Program-made: the position numbers and the translations under genes | In this document: positions 8,421 to 17,304 of the stretch, piece by piece | How positions within the stretch are numbered: the stretch's first letter is position 1 | How the letters are laid out: each line of letters opens with the position of its first letter | Origin: Bacteroidota bacterium | Lineage (GTDB): Bacteria > Bacteroidota > JABWAT01 | NCBI GenBank assembly: GCA_020161835.1 | Contig: JAIUNL010000005.1 | Location: forward strand, 62,001 to 126,000 | Length of the DNA stretch: 64,000 nt | Direction: 5' to 3' | The notes under the pieces: generated by a model | What the model saw: the letters and a program-made list of their open reading frames with translations, nothing else | The model's database searches: none | Told to the model about the DNA's origin: nothing

Positions 8421-11400
8421 ATGCACCCCTATCTGGTCAGACAACTTGAACTCCTGAAACAAGCCGGATCGGGCAATCAGGATGATTTGCTGAACATGAT
8501 CAGTGATTCTTATTATAAATTTGGCGTTCCCTCACCCCTACCCGAGAATGGCCCCAAAATTCCCTGGATTTTGAAAATCGTGCTTGACCGGCTTTCAGAT
8601 GGGATCATGATTGTTTCTCAATCTGGTGAAATCAGGTATCTCAATGAGGCTGCCGGCACATTTACCGGAATTGATACAGAACTTGAAAACCTTACCTTGG
8701 TAGAAACGGTTTTCCCGGAGTTATCAATTGGGTGGATAAGCTCAAAGTTTGGTTCTTTGCAGCCTGGTTTTTCTCTTTTTTTAAAAAAATCACCTTTACC
8801 CGACTCACAAATCAAAGTTCAGTCAGAAATCCGAATCAGTAAAATCGAAATTGAAAGTGAACCTCTTCTTTTTCTTTTAATTCAGGATACTACCAGTAAA
8901 ACACTGGGTGAAGAAGCCATCAAAAGGCTCACCCGGATTCTGGATGAATCACCAGACATGATCATTTTCACCGATATTGAAGGAAATGTTCTTTATCAGA
9001 ACCGGCAGGTTTCTGAAATAACCGGGAAACGAATAAAAAATAGTCTCGCACCCGAATATCACCCCGATTGGGTTCAAAAACTATTATTTGATAAAATCCT
9101 TCCTGAAGTTCGTGAAAAAGGATCCTGGCAGGGCGAATCAGCCATTCTTGCAAAGGATGGTTCTGAACTGATCGTTTCGCAGAATATTATCCTTCACCGT
9201 GATGATTCAGGGAACCCTCAGTTTTATTCATCCGTACTCCGTAATATTTCTGAAAAAGTAAAAGTTGAACGGGAACTTGACAGTCAGCGGCGTGATTTGC
9301 TCGATGCTCAAATCCTTGCAAAAATGGGAAACTGGATTTTTTCACCTGAAACCGGTAAGTGGAAGTGGTCACGTGAATTGCTCGAACTATTTGAACAACC
9401 GGCAACAATGCCTCATGACCAGTTTACTGAAATTCTAAACAAAAGCATTGTTGCAGAAGACGGTAAAAAACTTGAAACCCTGTTAAATTCATCCGTTCTG
9501 AGAAAAGAACCCTTCTCCTGTGAATTCAGATATGTCATGCCCGGAGGAACCACTAAATATTTTATCACACTGGGCAGACCCGTCGTCAACGAATCTGGTG
9601 AAGTTATTTCAGTTCGGGGAAGTACTCAGGATTATACTGACAGAAAAACGGATGAAATCAGACTAACCAAATCCTTTCGTCACCTTCAGGATTTGCAAAA
9701 CGCCATCAATGCTTCTGCTATCGTTTCAGTAACCGACCACAGAGGCATTATTCTCGAAGCAAATGACAATTTCTGCGCAATTTCAGGTTATTCAAGAGAA
9801 GAACTTGTAGGAAAATCGCACCGCATCGTGAATGCAGGATTTCATTCTAAGGAATTTTTCAAAGAATTATGGGAGACCATAAAATCCGGGAAAGTATGGA
9901 AGGGTGAAATCAAAAACAGTGACAAGTTCCATCAGTTTTACTGGGTTGATGCCACCATTTTCCCAATACTTGATGATGACGGTAATCCGTACCGGTTTAT
10001 GGCTATCCGTTACGATATTTCTGAACGGAAACGGGCAGAATCTGAGTTAATGAAGGCAAAAGATTCTGCCGAAGCGGCTGACCGTGCAAAAAGCGAATTT
10101 TTAGCAACCATGAGTCATGAAATCAGAACACCAATGAATGGTGTGATTGGCATGACGTCCCTTCTTCTCGAAACTCACCTCACTCATGAACAGCGTGATT
10201 TTGCCGAAACCATTAAAACAAGTGGTGAAAACCTGCTCGAAATAATCAATGATATTCTCGATTATTCTAAAATTGAAACGGGTAAACTCGAACTCGAATA
10301 TCAGCCACTGGCTCTCGATTTCTGTGTGGATGAAGTGATTGATTTGCTTTCCCCGAAAATCAACCAGAAAAATCTTGATTTATCTTATTACATTGCAAGA
10401 GACGTTCCTTCAGTAATTTCAGGTGATGCCTTCAGGTTACGCCAGATATTGGTAAATCTGGTTGGAAATGCAGTTAAATTCACCGAATCTGGCGGAATTG
10501 AAATCAATATTTCAAGAGTAGGACATTCAGACAGTTCTGCAACCATCCGGTTTGAAATTAAGGATACCGGAATTGGGATTCCGAAAGATAAAATCGGTCA
10601 TTTATTCGAATCGTTTACTCAGGTTGATTCTTCAACGTCACGTAAATATGGCGGAACGGGTCTCGGTCTGGCGATCACAAAAAAACTGGTTGCATTGATG
10701 AATGGTCAGATCTCTGTTGAAAGCAAGGTTGGCGAAGGATCTGTCTTTTCTTTTACACTGCAAACAACAGTCCTGAAAAAACGTCACAGCTTATTGGCCG
10801 GAAGTGAAAAGATTCTCGCCGAAACCCGGCAAATTCTCATCCTCGATGATAATATTATTCGTCGCAGAGGTGTTGAAAATGTTCTTTCTGATTCAGGATT
10901 TCAGGTTTTTGGTGCCGGTTCTGCAACTGAAGCGGGTGTAAAGGCAAAAGAAAAAGGTGAGCCTGACCTCATCATTGCCCCGGCCTCGCTGATGGATAGT
11001 CCCGGGCTCATTCCGCTTTCCTGGTCATCGGTTCCGATTTTGTTTTTTGTTGTTCCCCGTAAAGACTATCCGGCTTTGCACGGCCGACCGGAAGGGGTGA
11101 CCATAAATATTCCCTATCGCCATAAAACTTTGATTCAAACTGTAATCAGGGCACTTGCTGAAACACAACCCAAGTCCCGTCCGGTTCAGGCTGGTATTCT
11201 GGATTCAAAACTGTCTGAACGCCTTCCACTTTCCATCCTTCTTGCAGAAGACAACCTTATCAATCAGAAACTTGCACTTAGTGTGCTTAAGCGGATGGGT
11301 TATCATGCTGATGTTGCAGAAAATGGATTGCAGGTACTCAACCTGGTAAGTAAAAAGAAATATGACGTTATTTTGATGGATGTTCAGATGCCTGAAATGG

Positions 11401-11618
11401 ACGGACTTGAAACATCCCGTGAACTCAATCTGAAATATAATAATGCCCGCCCGTATATTATTGCCATGACAGCAAATGCAATGGAAGGCGATCGTGAAAA
11501 ATGTCTTGAGGCTGGGATGGATGAGTATATGAGCAAGCCGTTTAAACTGGCTGAAGTTCAGACAATGTTAACACGTTTTGCTACCCTTGTAAAAGAAAAG
11601 AAAACAGACACCAAATGA
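8421..11618 (+). CDS. Hybrid sensor histidine kinase, four PAS domains, two receivers
   Basis: The 1065-residue protein has no clear membrane segment, so it is probably cytoplasmic. Order: PAS-like domains at about 55-165, 169-285, 297-410 and 420-540; a HisKA domain with FLATMSHEIRTPMNG (phosphorylated His566); HATPase to about 790 (DTGIGIP, GTGLGLAI); a first receiver-like domain at about 803-925 that lacks the acceptor aspartate (DLIIAPASL where DxxxxD would be); and a second intact receiver at about 935-1060 with EDN, acceptor Asp987 (LMDVQMPEMDG) and the KPF lysine. The layout resembles BarA/ArcB-like hybrid kinases without an Hpt domain. Its stop overlaps the next gene's start by 4 bases (ATGA), so the sigma-54 regulator is the likely partner, although the transfer route is not shown. 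Confidence 0.9.
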   Translation: MHPYLVRQLELLKQAGSGNQDDLLNMISDSYYKFGVPSPLPENGPKIPWILKIVLDRLSDGIMIVSQSGEIRYLNEAAGTFTGIDTELENLTLVETVFPELSIGWISSKFGSLQPGFSLFLKKSPLPDSQIKVQSEIRISKIEIESEPLLFLLIQDTTSKTLGEEAIKRLTRILDESPDMIIFTDIEGNVLYQNRQVSEITGKRIKNSLAPEYHPDWVQKLLFDKILPEVREKGSWQGESAILAKDGSELIVSQNIILHRDDSGNPQFYSSVLRNISEKVKVERELDSQRRDLLDAQILAKMGNWIFSPETGKWKWSRELLELFEQPATMPHDQFTEILNKSIVAEDGKKLETLLNSSVLRKEPFSCEFRYVMPGGTTKYFITLGRPVVNESGEVISVRGSTQDYTDRKTDEIRLTKSFRHLQDLQNAINASAIVSVTDHRGIILEANDNFCAISGYSREELVGKSHRIVNAGFHSKEFFKELWETIKSGKVWKGEIKNSDKFHQFYWVDATIFPILDDDGNPYRFMAIRYDISERKRAESELMKAKDSAEAADRAKSEFLATMSHEIRTPMNGVIGMTSLLLETHLTHEQRDFAETIKTSGENLLEIINDILDYSKIETGKLELEYQPLALDFCVDEVIDLLSPKINQKNLDLSYYIARDVPSVISGDAFRLRQILVNLVGNAVKFTESGGIEINISRVGHSDSSATIRFEIKDTGIGIPKDKIGHLFESFTQVDSSTSRKYGGTGLGLAITKKLVALMNGQISVESKVGEGSVFSFTLQTTVLKKRHSLLAGSEKILAETRQILILDDNIIRRRGVENVLSDSGFQVFGAGSATEAGVKAKEKGEPDLIIAPASLMDSPGLIPLSWSSVPILFFVVPRKDYPALHGRPEGVTINIPYRHKTLIQTVIRALAETQPKSRPVQAGILDSKLSERLPLSILLAEDNLINQKLALSVLKRMGYHADVAENGLQVLNLVSKKKYDVILMDVQMPEMDGLETSRELNLKYNNARPYIIAMTANAMEGDREKCLEAGMDEYMSKPFKLAEVQTMLTRFATLVKEKKTDTK

Positions 11619-13087
11619 AATTGCTAGACAAAGTCATCAGACTCCTGGTCATCGAAGATGAAGAGTATGATGTTAAACGCATTAAAAAAACAATTGAACC
11701 CTACTCTTCTGAAATTCAAATAGTTGATATTGTTTCAAACGGTAAATCTGCACTCGATTTGGTTCAGGCAAATCCATCCGGATATGATGTGGTTATCACA
11801 GATTATCAGATTTCGGGCGGAATTATGGGCGATGAACTGATTAAGCGCATCCGATTGCTGGCTCCTGCACTTCAGGTTATTGTCGTAACAAAAATGACAA
11901 TCAACCTTACGAATTTTGATTTTGCTTCGAAACTGATTCAGGCAGGTGCTTTCTGGTATTGTACAAAATATCCGGGTGATATTGAAGACTACATTTATCA
12001 GCCAACTGATTTTATTCTCAGTATTGTAAACGCCTGGCAGAAGAAACGACTCGAAGAAGAACAACTCAGGTCGAACAAAAAACTTACAAAAAATATCGAA
12101 AACATTCTGTCGCAAAAAGTAATTGTAGGTGAATCTTCAGCCATTCAACGCCTTCGTGAAGATATCAGACGAAGTGCACAGAATGCTGCCAGTATTTTCA
12201 TAACCGGACCTTCAGGAACCGGCAAAGAACTGGTTGCAAATAACATTCATTACACCAGCGATCGACGGCTCGAAAACTTTGTTGCCATCAACTGCGGATC
12301 CATTCCGCTTGAACTTGTTGAAAGTGAACTTTTTGGGTACACCAAGGGGTCTTTTACAGGGGCAAACAGTAATAAACAGGGGTTATTTGAGATTGCCAAT
12401 AATGGCACCATTTTTCTGGATGAAGTCACTGAGCTTCCCCTCTCTGCCCAGGTTAAATTGCTCAGGGTTCTTCAGGAAGGTGAACTCGAAAAAATTGGAC
12501 GTACCGGAGTTATTAAAGTTGATGTTAGAGTAATTGCAGCTACAAACCGAAATATTGAAGAAGAAATTGCCGCAAAGCATTTTAGAGAAGATTTGTATTA
12601 TCGTCTGAATGTCGTACAGATTCAGGTGCCGGCCATCAGAGATCGTCGTGAAGATATTGACCTGCTGATCAATTATTTTCTTGAGGCTTTTAAAAAGGAA
12701 ATGGGAAAAGATGATGTTATTCTGAGTGAAGAAGCCCGTACCGTTCTCACCAATTATAATTGGCCGGGAAACGTGCGTGAACTCAAAAATGTTGCACAAA
12801 GGCTCCTGTTTCACGACGACAGCATCATTACGGCATCGCTGGTTCGCAGGGCACTGGGCATTTCAGCCGATCAGGTGGTAAATCCGTTCAATCACCAGGA
12901 ACGGCAATCTGCGTTTTCAGCTTTTCTGAATGAACACCTTCCCCTCAGAGATATCGAATTTGAGTTCAGAAAAGAATATGTAACGTTTATTCGTGAGCGG
13001 TCTGAATCTGATGCAGAAGCAGCAAAAAAGCTTGGCATTGCAGCACCCAACTATTCAAGAATGTGCAAGGAACTTGGACTTAAATAA
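11615..13087 (+). CDS. Sigma-54-dependent response regulator (NtrC type)
   Basis: The 490-residue protein has a receiver at about 9-125 (acidic pair E14-D15, acceptor Asp63 in VVITDYQ), a linker, an AAA+ sigma-54 activation domain at about 168-400, and a short helical C-terminus with a Fis-like helix-turn-helix (AAKKLGIAAPNYSRMCKEL, about 468-488). Walker A GPSGTGKE is at 198-205, Walker B IFLDE at 266-270. The sigma-54 contact loop is GSFTGA (245-250) rather than the usual GAFTGA. It overlaps the hybrid kinase by 4 bases and is translated with it. It would switch on genes with -24/-12 promoters; no target site was found in the window. Confidence 0.93.
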   Translation: MKLLDKVIRLLVIEDEEYDVKRIKKTIEPYSSEIQIVDIVSNGKSALDLVQANPSGYDVVITDYQISGGIMGDELIKRIRLLAPALQVIVVTKMTINLTNFDFASKLIQAGAFWYCTKYPGDIEDYIYQPTDFILSIVNAWQKKRLEEEQLRSNKKLTKNIENILSQKVIVGESSAIQRLREDIRRSAQNAASIFITGPSGTGKELVANNIHYTSDRRLENFVAINCGSIPLELVESELFGYTKGSFTGANSNKQGLFEIANNGTIFLDEVTELPLSAQVKLLRVLQEGELEKIGRTGVIKVDVRVIAATNRNIEEEIAAKHFREDLYYRLNVVQIQVPAIRDRREDIDLLINYFLEAFKKEMGKDDVILSEEARTVLTNYNWPGNVRELKNVAQRLLFHDDSIITASLVRRALGISADQVVNPFNHQERQSAFSAFLNEHLPLRDIEFEFRKEYVTFIRERSESDAEAAKKLGIAAPNYSRMCKELGLK

Positions 13088-13325
13088 AAATCTTTTTCCA
13101 CAGAGTTAGAAAAGGTTTTCACAGTGGTTCACAGAGATTTTTCTTTTATTTCAATTAAAACCTTTATGCCCTTTGTATTTAACTTTGTGCCCTCTGTGCT
13201 AAAAGTATTTGCATTTAAAACTAAAAAAAACATTTTGCGAACCTTGCGTTTAACTTAGCGTCTTTGCGTTTAAAGTATTGTAATCTGCCCTCAACGTATT
13301 TTGCATTTTAAGTGGTAAAAGTAGT
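13088..13325. repeat. Gap of CACAGAG- and TTTGCGTTTAA-type repeats
   Basis: No gene. The left half has CACAGAGTT...CACAGTGG...CACAGAGATT and CCCTCTGTGCTAAAA phrases; the right half has ACCTTGCGTTTAACTTAGCG followed by TCTTTGCGTTTAAAG. The first type recurs at 26504-26560 and 26680-26712. A TATTTTGC sequence at about 13297-13304 is close to, but not, a TAnnTTTG box for hutI. Confidence 0.55.
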
Positions 13326-14573
13326 ATGGCCATTTTCATCCGGCATTGCAAACAACTCCTTACTCCCCTTGCACCAGGGCATGGACCTGTTCAGAAACTT
13401 ACTGATGCCGCGGTAATTATAGAAGAAGACAGAATTACCTGGGTCGGATTTGATAACGACTGTCCGCCTTCAGAAGATGGCGATCTTGTTATTGATGCAA
13501 CCGGACAAACCGTCACTCCTGGTTTAATTGATGCACATACTCACCTGGTTTTTGCCGGTGACAGATCAGATGAATTTATTCTGAGAACTCAGGGTGCTAC
13601 CTATCAGCAAATTGCAGCCTCTGGCGGCGGAATTTCACGCACGGTAACCAAAACAAGGGATACTACTGCTTTTGATTTGCTCAGAACTGCACGACCACGG
13701 GTTAACCGGTGGATATCACAGGGTATCACAACACTTGAGATCAAATCGGGTTACGGTCTCTCAACTGAATCTGAATTAAAACTGCTTCGGGTCATCCGGC
13801 AACTTAAAAATGAATCTTCAATTGATATTTCAGCTACTTTTCTTGGCGCACATGATTTTCCCGTTGAATTTAAAGACAACCGGGAGGGTTTCATCCAGAA
13901 AATAATCAAAGAAATGATTCCTGCTGTGGCATCAGACGATCTTGCTGAAGCTGCAGATGTATTTTGTGAATCCGGTGTTTTTTCGGTTGAAGAATCACGT
14001 CAGATTCTTGAAACAGCCTTAAAAAATGGATTAAAAGTTAAAGTTCATGCGGATGAATTGTCACCATTGGGTGGAGCTTCCCTTGCTGCTGAATTACATG
14101 CCCTTTCAGCCGATCATCTGCTTTGTATAACCGATAAGGGAATTCAGGATCTTGCAAAATCTGAAACGGTGGCCATGCTCCTTCCCGGTACTGCCTGGTT
14201 TTTGAAAATGCCCTATGCCCCGGCAAGAAAATTAATTGAATCTGGTGCAGCTGTGGCATTGGCATCCGATTTCAATCCTGGATCATGCACAATTGACCAG
14301 TTCTCTTTTATTTTGATGCTTGCTGCCTTGTACATGAATATGACCCCTGATGAAATATTATCGGCCGTAACAGTGAATGCTGCCAAAGCGCTCGGACGTG
14401 AACTCGAAACCGGAAAAATTGCTCCGGGTTACCGTGCTGATCTGGTTTTGTGGAACTCTCCATCCTGGGAACATATTATTTATCATCCGACTCTTAACCA
14501 CGCCGGAAAAGTTTTTGCTTCCGGTAAACTCATTTATCAATCTGAAATATGGAACGAATGTCTCTTCCTTTAA
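13326..14573 (+). CDS. hutI: Imidazolonepropionase
   Basis: The 415-residue product matches the amidohydrolase HutI, which opens the ring of 4-imidazolone-5-propanoate to N-formimino-L-glutamate in histidine breakdown. Metal ligands are in DAHTH (His71, His73), with the substrate arginine nearby (FAGDR, Arg80); KSGYGL, GAHD and ADHL motifs and a late ASDFNPGS complete the family pattern. The length is normal (about 400-415). hutG follows and overlaps its 3' end, so the last two steps of one histidine route are coupled; hutH and hutU are not in the window. The ribosome site is weak. Confidence 0.95.
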   Translation: MAIFIRHCKQLLTPLAPGHGPVQKLTDAAVIIEEDRITWVGFDNDCPPSEDGDLVIDATGQTVTPGLIDAHTHLVFAGDRSDEFILRTQGATYQQIAASGGGISRTVTKTRDTTAFDLLRTARPRVNRWISQGITTLEIKSGYGLSTESELKLLRVIRQLKNESSIDISATFLGAHDFPVEFKDNREGFIQKIIKEMIPAVASDDLAEAADVFCESGVFSVEESRQILETALKNGLKVKVHADELSPLGGASLAAELHALSADHLLCITDKGIQDLAKSETVAMLLPGTAWFLKMPYAPARKLIESGAAVALASDFNPGSCTIDQFSFILMLAALYMNMTPDEILSAVTVNAAKALGRELETGKIAPGYRADLVLWNSPSWEHIIYHPTLNHAGKVFASGKLIYQSEIWNECLFL

Positions 14574-15520
14574 TTCACATCCCCACCCTCCATCGGTACA
14601 CAAGAAATGACCCCAACGATGTCAGAATGGGTGAAATCATTTCTTTCGTTGAACATGAACTCCCCGTTATTCAACCCGGTGATGTTTGCCTGATTGGTTT
14701 CCCTGAAGACCGGGGTGTTATCAGAAATTATGGCCGTGAAGGCGCTTCTTCTGCACCTGATCGTGTAAAAGAAATGTTTTACCGTCTCCCGGCTTCAAAT
14801 TATCAGTTCGGACTTCGAAATTTTTCTGGTTCTACCATTTTTGATTTTGGCAATGTGGATACAGGCAACTCGCTTGCTGAAGCTCAAACCAGACTCGGAA
14901 ATGTGGTCGCATGGGTTCTTCATCGTGGCGGAATTCCCGTAGTGATTGGTGGTGGACATGAAACAGCTTACGGACATTTTCTTGGATATGTGGAAACCAG
15001 AAAACCGGTTTCAGTTCTAAATTTTGATGCTCATCTTGATCTTCGTGAAGTCCTTTCTGACGGAATCGGAACCAGCGGATCTCCTTTCCGCCAAATGATC
15101 CAGCATCCTTCAGGATTACTTGATAGATATGGTGTTTCTGGGATTCAGCCCAATGCCAATTCTGTTGATTATCTTGATTTTGCAATTGCCAACAAGGTTA
15201 GGTTTTCATGGCTTTCAGAGTTGAATGGTCACGGATTTCAAACTGAGAATTTACTCTTGCCTGAAGATGAATCAGTTTATGTAACGGTTGATATCGACGG
15301 ATTCAGTGTGCAACATGCTCCGGGTTGCAGTGCCCCGCAGGTGATTGGTTTTAATCCCGAAAGAATGTTGCCTCTTCTGCTTGATCTGGGAAAAAATAAA
15401 AAAGTCTCGAGTCTGGATATCTGCGAAGTCAATCCGTTTTTTGATCGGGATAACCAAACGTCTAAACTTGCCGCCATGCTGATTTATAATTTCATTACCG
15501 GACTTTCACTAAGATCCTGA
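14549..15520 (+). CDS. hutG: Formimidoylglutamase (ureohydrolase family)
   Basis: The 323-residue product is a manganese ureohydrolase: GGGHE (His137), DAHLD (Asp160, His162, Asp164) and VDIDGF (Asp248, Asp250) are the six metal ligands. Its position just after hutI favours formimidoylglutamase, which splits N-formimino-L-glutamate to glutamate and formamide, over agmatinase or arginase. The first ATG overlaps hutI by 25 bases; the ATG at 14558 is an alternative with a GGA four bases upstream. The GAGG site of prmC overlaps its stop. Confidence 0.9.
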   Translation: MERMSLPLIHIPTLHRYTRNDPNDVRMGEIISFVEHELPVIQPGDVCLIGFPEDRGVIRNYGREGASSAPDRVKEMFYRLPASNYQFGLRNFSGSTIFDFGNVDTGNSLAEAQTRLGNVVAWVLHRGGIPVVIGGGHETAYGHFLGYVETRKPVSVLNFDAHLDLREVLSDGIGTSGSPFRQMIQHPSGLLDRYGVSGIQPNANSVDYLDFAIANKVRFSWLSELNGHGFQTENLLLPEDESVYVTVDIDGFSVQHAPGCSAPQVIGFNPERMLPLLLDLGKNKKVSSLDICEVNPFFDRDNQTSKLAAMLIYNFITGLSLRS

Positions 15521-15526
15521 GGTATC

Positions 15527-16390
15527 GTGTCTGAATCAGCCAATCAACCCGTTACCCTGCTTGATTTCTTAAACCTTTCAGCGTCATGGCTCGAATCAAA
15601 AGGTATTGATGAAGCACGGTTGAATGTTCAGCACATGCTGAGTCATATTCTTAATCTTGACAGAATGGGATTATATCTCAAATTCGATTATCCGCTGAAT
15701 CCTAATGAAATCGCAACTTTGAGGGGCTTTCTTGCAAGACGGGCGAAACATGAACCTTTGCAGCATATTTTGGGTATTTCACATTTTCTTGATTTTACTG
15801 TCAAAGTAAACCGTGATGTACTCATTCCACGTCCTGAAACCGAAGAACTTGCCGATCTTGCAATCAAAACGCTGAAATCAGAATCCGGACTCAAGATTCT
15901 CGAAATTGGTACTGGCAGCGGGATTATCCCGATTGCGCTGGCAAAAGGTCTTTTAACTCCGTCAATCCTGACGCTTGATATTTCCGAATCAGCACTTGAA
16001 ACTGCAAAAATAAACTTTGCAGAAAATGGTGTTTCAGACTCAATTTCCATTATATGCACTGATTTCCTTTCGTGGAAGTCAGACCAGAAGTTTGATGCAA
16101 TTATTTCAAATCCGCCCTATATTCCGGCATTGGAAATTGAATCACTCGAACCGGAAGTAAAATTTTTCGAGCCGAAACACGCTCTTACAGATGGTAAAGA
16201 CGGACTCACCTTTTACAAAGCAATCGCTGATTTCTGCAAAACCGGGTTACAACCTGGCGGTTTCGTTTTTCTGGAATTACATGCCAGCTATTCTGAGGAA
16301 ATCAAAACATTCTTTTTACCCGTTTTGACAGAGGTAGAAATTATTTCGGATATGCAGGGCAAACCAAGAATTCTGAAAGGAAAAAAATGA
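15527..16390 (+). CDS. prmC: Release factor glutamine N5-methyltransferase
   Basis: The 287-residue product has the PrmC layout: a helical N-terminal domain, SAM motif EIGTGSG (126-132) and the catalytic NPPY (195-198) that holds the glutamine amide. It methylates the GGQ glutamine of peptide release factors RF1 and RF2. The start is GTG, supported by a GAGG site (15519-15522) that overlaps the hutG stop, six bases away from it. It overlaps dtd by four bases. Confidence 0.95.
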   Translation: MSESANQPVTLLDFLNLSASWLESKGIDEARLNVQHMLSHILNLDRMGLYLKFDYPLNPNEIATLRGFLARRAKHEPLQHILGISHFLDFTVKVNRDVLIPRPETEELADLAIKTLKSESGLKILEIGTGSGIIPIALAKGLLTPSILTLDISESALETAKINFAENGVSDSISIICTDFLSWKSDQKFDAIISNPPYIPALEIESLEPEVKFFEPKHALTDGKDGLTFYKAIADFCKTGLQPGGFVFLELHASYSEEIKTFFLPVLTEVEIISDMQGKPRILKGKK

Positions 16391-16836
16391 GGGCAGTCAT
16401 CCAGCGGGTGAAGGAAGCAAAAGTAACGGTAGACGGAACAATAACAGGTGAAATTGGTTCAGGTTTGATGATTTTGCTTGGCGTTCACCTGACTGACAGT
16501 AAAGATGCTGCCAACTGGCTGGCAGAAAAAATTGTCAAACTCCGCATTTTCCCGGATTCTGATGGGAAAATGAATATTTCCGGTTTGGATGCCAACGCTG
16601 CCTTTCTTGTGGTTTCTCAATTTACCCTTTATGGTGATGCACAGAAAGGCAACCGTCCATCATTTATTGAATCGGCACAACCTGCACTGGCTGAACCGTT
16701 ATATGAGTATTTTTGTGAAAAACTTGAACTGATTTCCGGTAAAAAAACTCAAAAAGGGATTTTTGGAGCAATGATGGATGTTCACCTGATTAATGATGGA
16801 CCTGTCACGATTCTCCTCGATTCACCACGGAGCTGA
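16387..16836 (+). CDS. dtd: D-aminoacyl-tRNA deacylase
   Basis: The 149-residue protein starts MRAVIQRVKEAKVTVDG and contains the VSQFTLYGD and NDGPVTI motifs that shape the active site of Dtd. It removes D-amino acids wrongly attached to tRNA, notably D-tyrosine. Its ATG overlaps the prmC stop (ATGA), so the two are translated together. Length is standard for the family (about 145-150). Confidence 0.96.
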   Translation: MRAVIQRVKEAKVTVDGTITGEIGSGLMILLGVHLTDSKDAANWLAEKIVKLRIFPDSDGKMNISGLDANAAFLVVSQFTLYGDAQKGNRPSFIESAQPALAEPLYEYFCEKLELISGKKTQKGIFGAMMDVHLINDGPVTILLDSPRS

Positions 16837-16839
16837 TTT

Positions 16840-16980
16840 ATGTACGTTATCCTCGGACTTTTATTCTCGATTGCTTTTTTTATTGTTTGGATGGTAGGTC
16901 GTTACAACAATAAAGCAAACCGTCACATCCGTCAAACAAAAGACGACATCCTCAATCGCCGCCGAAAACGAATGAAGTGA
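16840..16980 (+). CDS. Small single-pass membrane protein, 46 residues
   Basis: A 46-codon frame begins 3 bases after the dtd stop. It has a GGAG site seven bases before the ATG. Residues 2-20 form one hydrophobic helix (VILGLLFSIAFFIVWMVG), followed by a strongly basic tail ending in RRRKRMK, which predicts an N-out/C-in inner-membrane protein by the positive-inside rule. I do not recognise a family. Its position and ribosome site make it likely to be a real gene translated with dtd. Confidence 0.6.
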   Translation: MYVILGLLFSIAFFIVWMVGRYNNKANRHIRQTKDDILNRRRKRMK

Positions 16981-17080
16981 AAAAGCTGTTAGCTGTTAGC
17001 TCTTGGCTGTTGGCATTTTGGCTTTTGTATTTAAATCGCCGTCAGCCACTCGACGAAGTGGCAAATGAAGTGCCCGATTA

Positions 17081-17241
17081 AATCGAATCTGTGTTTGAAG
17101 GAAGTTCCGGTAATCCGGGAACTTACTGAGTTCAGATTCGATCAGGGCCGAAATGCCAGCCACAAGTCAAAGAGTGGGTGGGCGGAATCGGTCCCTGAGC
17201 GGAGTCGAAGGGTTGGGTACTTTTCGCCAGTGAAAAGTACC
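17081..17241. repeat. Structured repeat element with nested hairpins
   Basis: ATCGAATCTG (17082-17091) pairs with CAGATTCGAT (17133-17142). Inside that, AAGTTCCGG pairs with CCGGGAACTT (about 17102-17125). Downstream, GGTACTTTTC (17216-17225) pairs perfectly with GAAAAGTACC (17232-17241) around a 6-base loop. The fold could be RNA or a palindromic DNA repeat; no transposase lies near. Confidence 0.5.
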
Positions 17242-17255
17242 TGCGAAGAACCAAT

Positions 17256-17281
17256 AAAAAAAGGGGCCGAAGCCCCTTTTT
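17256..17281. terminator. Bidirectional terminator between convergent genes
   Basis: GGGGC (17263-17267) and GCCCC (17272-17276) close a CGAA loop, with seven A before and five T after. It lies between the rightward dtd cluster and the leftward tpx gene and can stop transcription from both sides. Confidence 0.85.
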
Positions 17282-17304
17282 CACAATCTAAAAAATCCCG
17301 AAAC

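Larger units (their letters stand above)
16981..17304. other. 324-bp gap: structured repeat element and terminator
   Basis: No gene is supported. It starts with AGCTGTTAGCTGTTAGCTC-like repeats (16982-17018), continues with a nested fold (17081-17142), a GAGCGGAGTCGAAG repeat (17193-17212), a 10-bp hairpin (17216-17241), and ends in the terminator at 17256-17281. An 81-codon frame across it is made of these repeats and is not accepted as a gene. Confidence 0.6.

Noticed and set aside
12383..12814. 143-codon frame on the minus strand
   Set aside because: It is antisense to the AAA+ domain of the sigma-54 activator and has no independent support.
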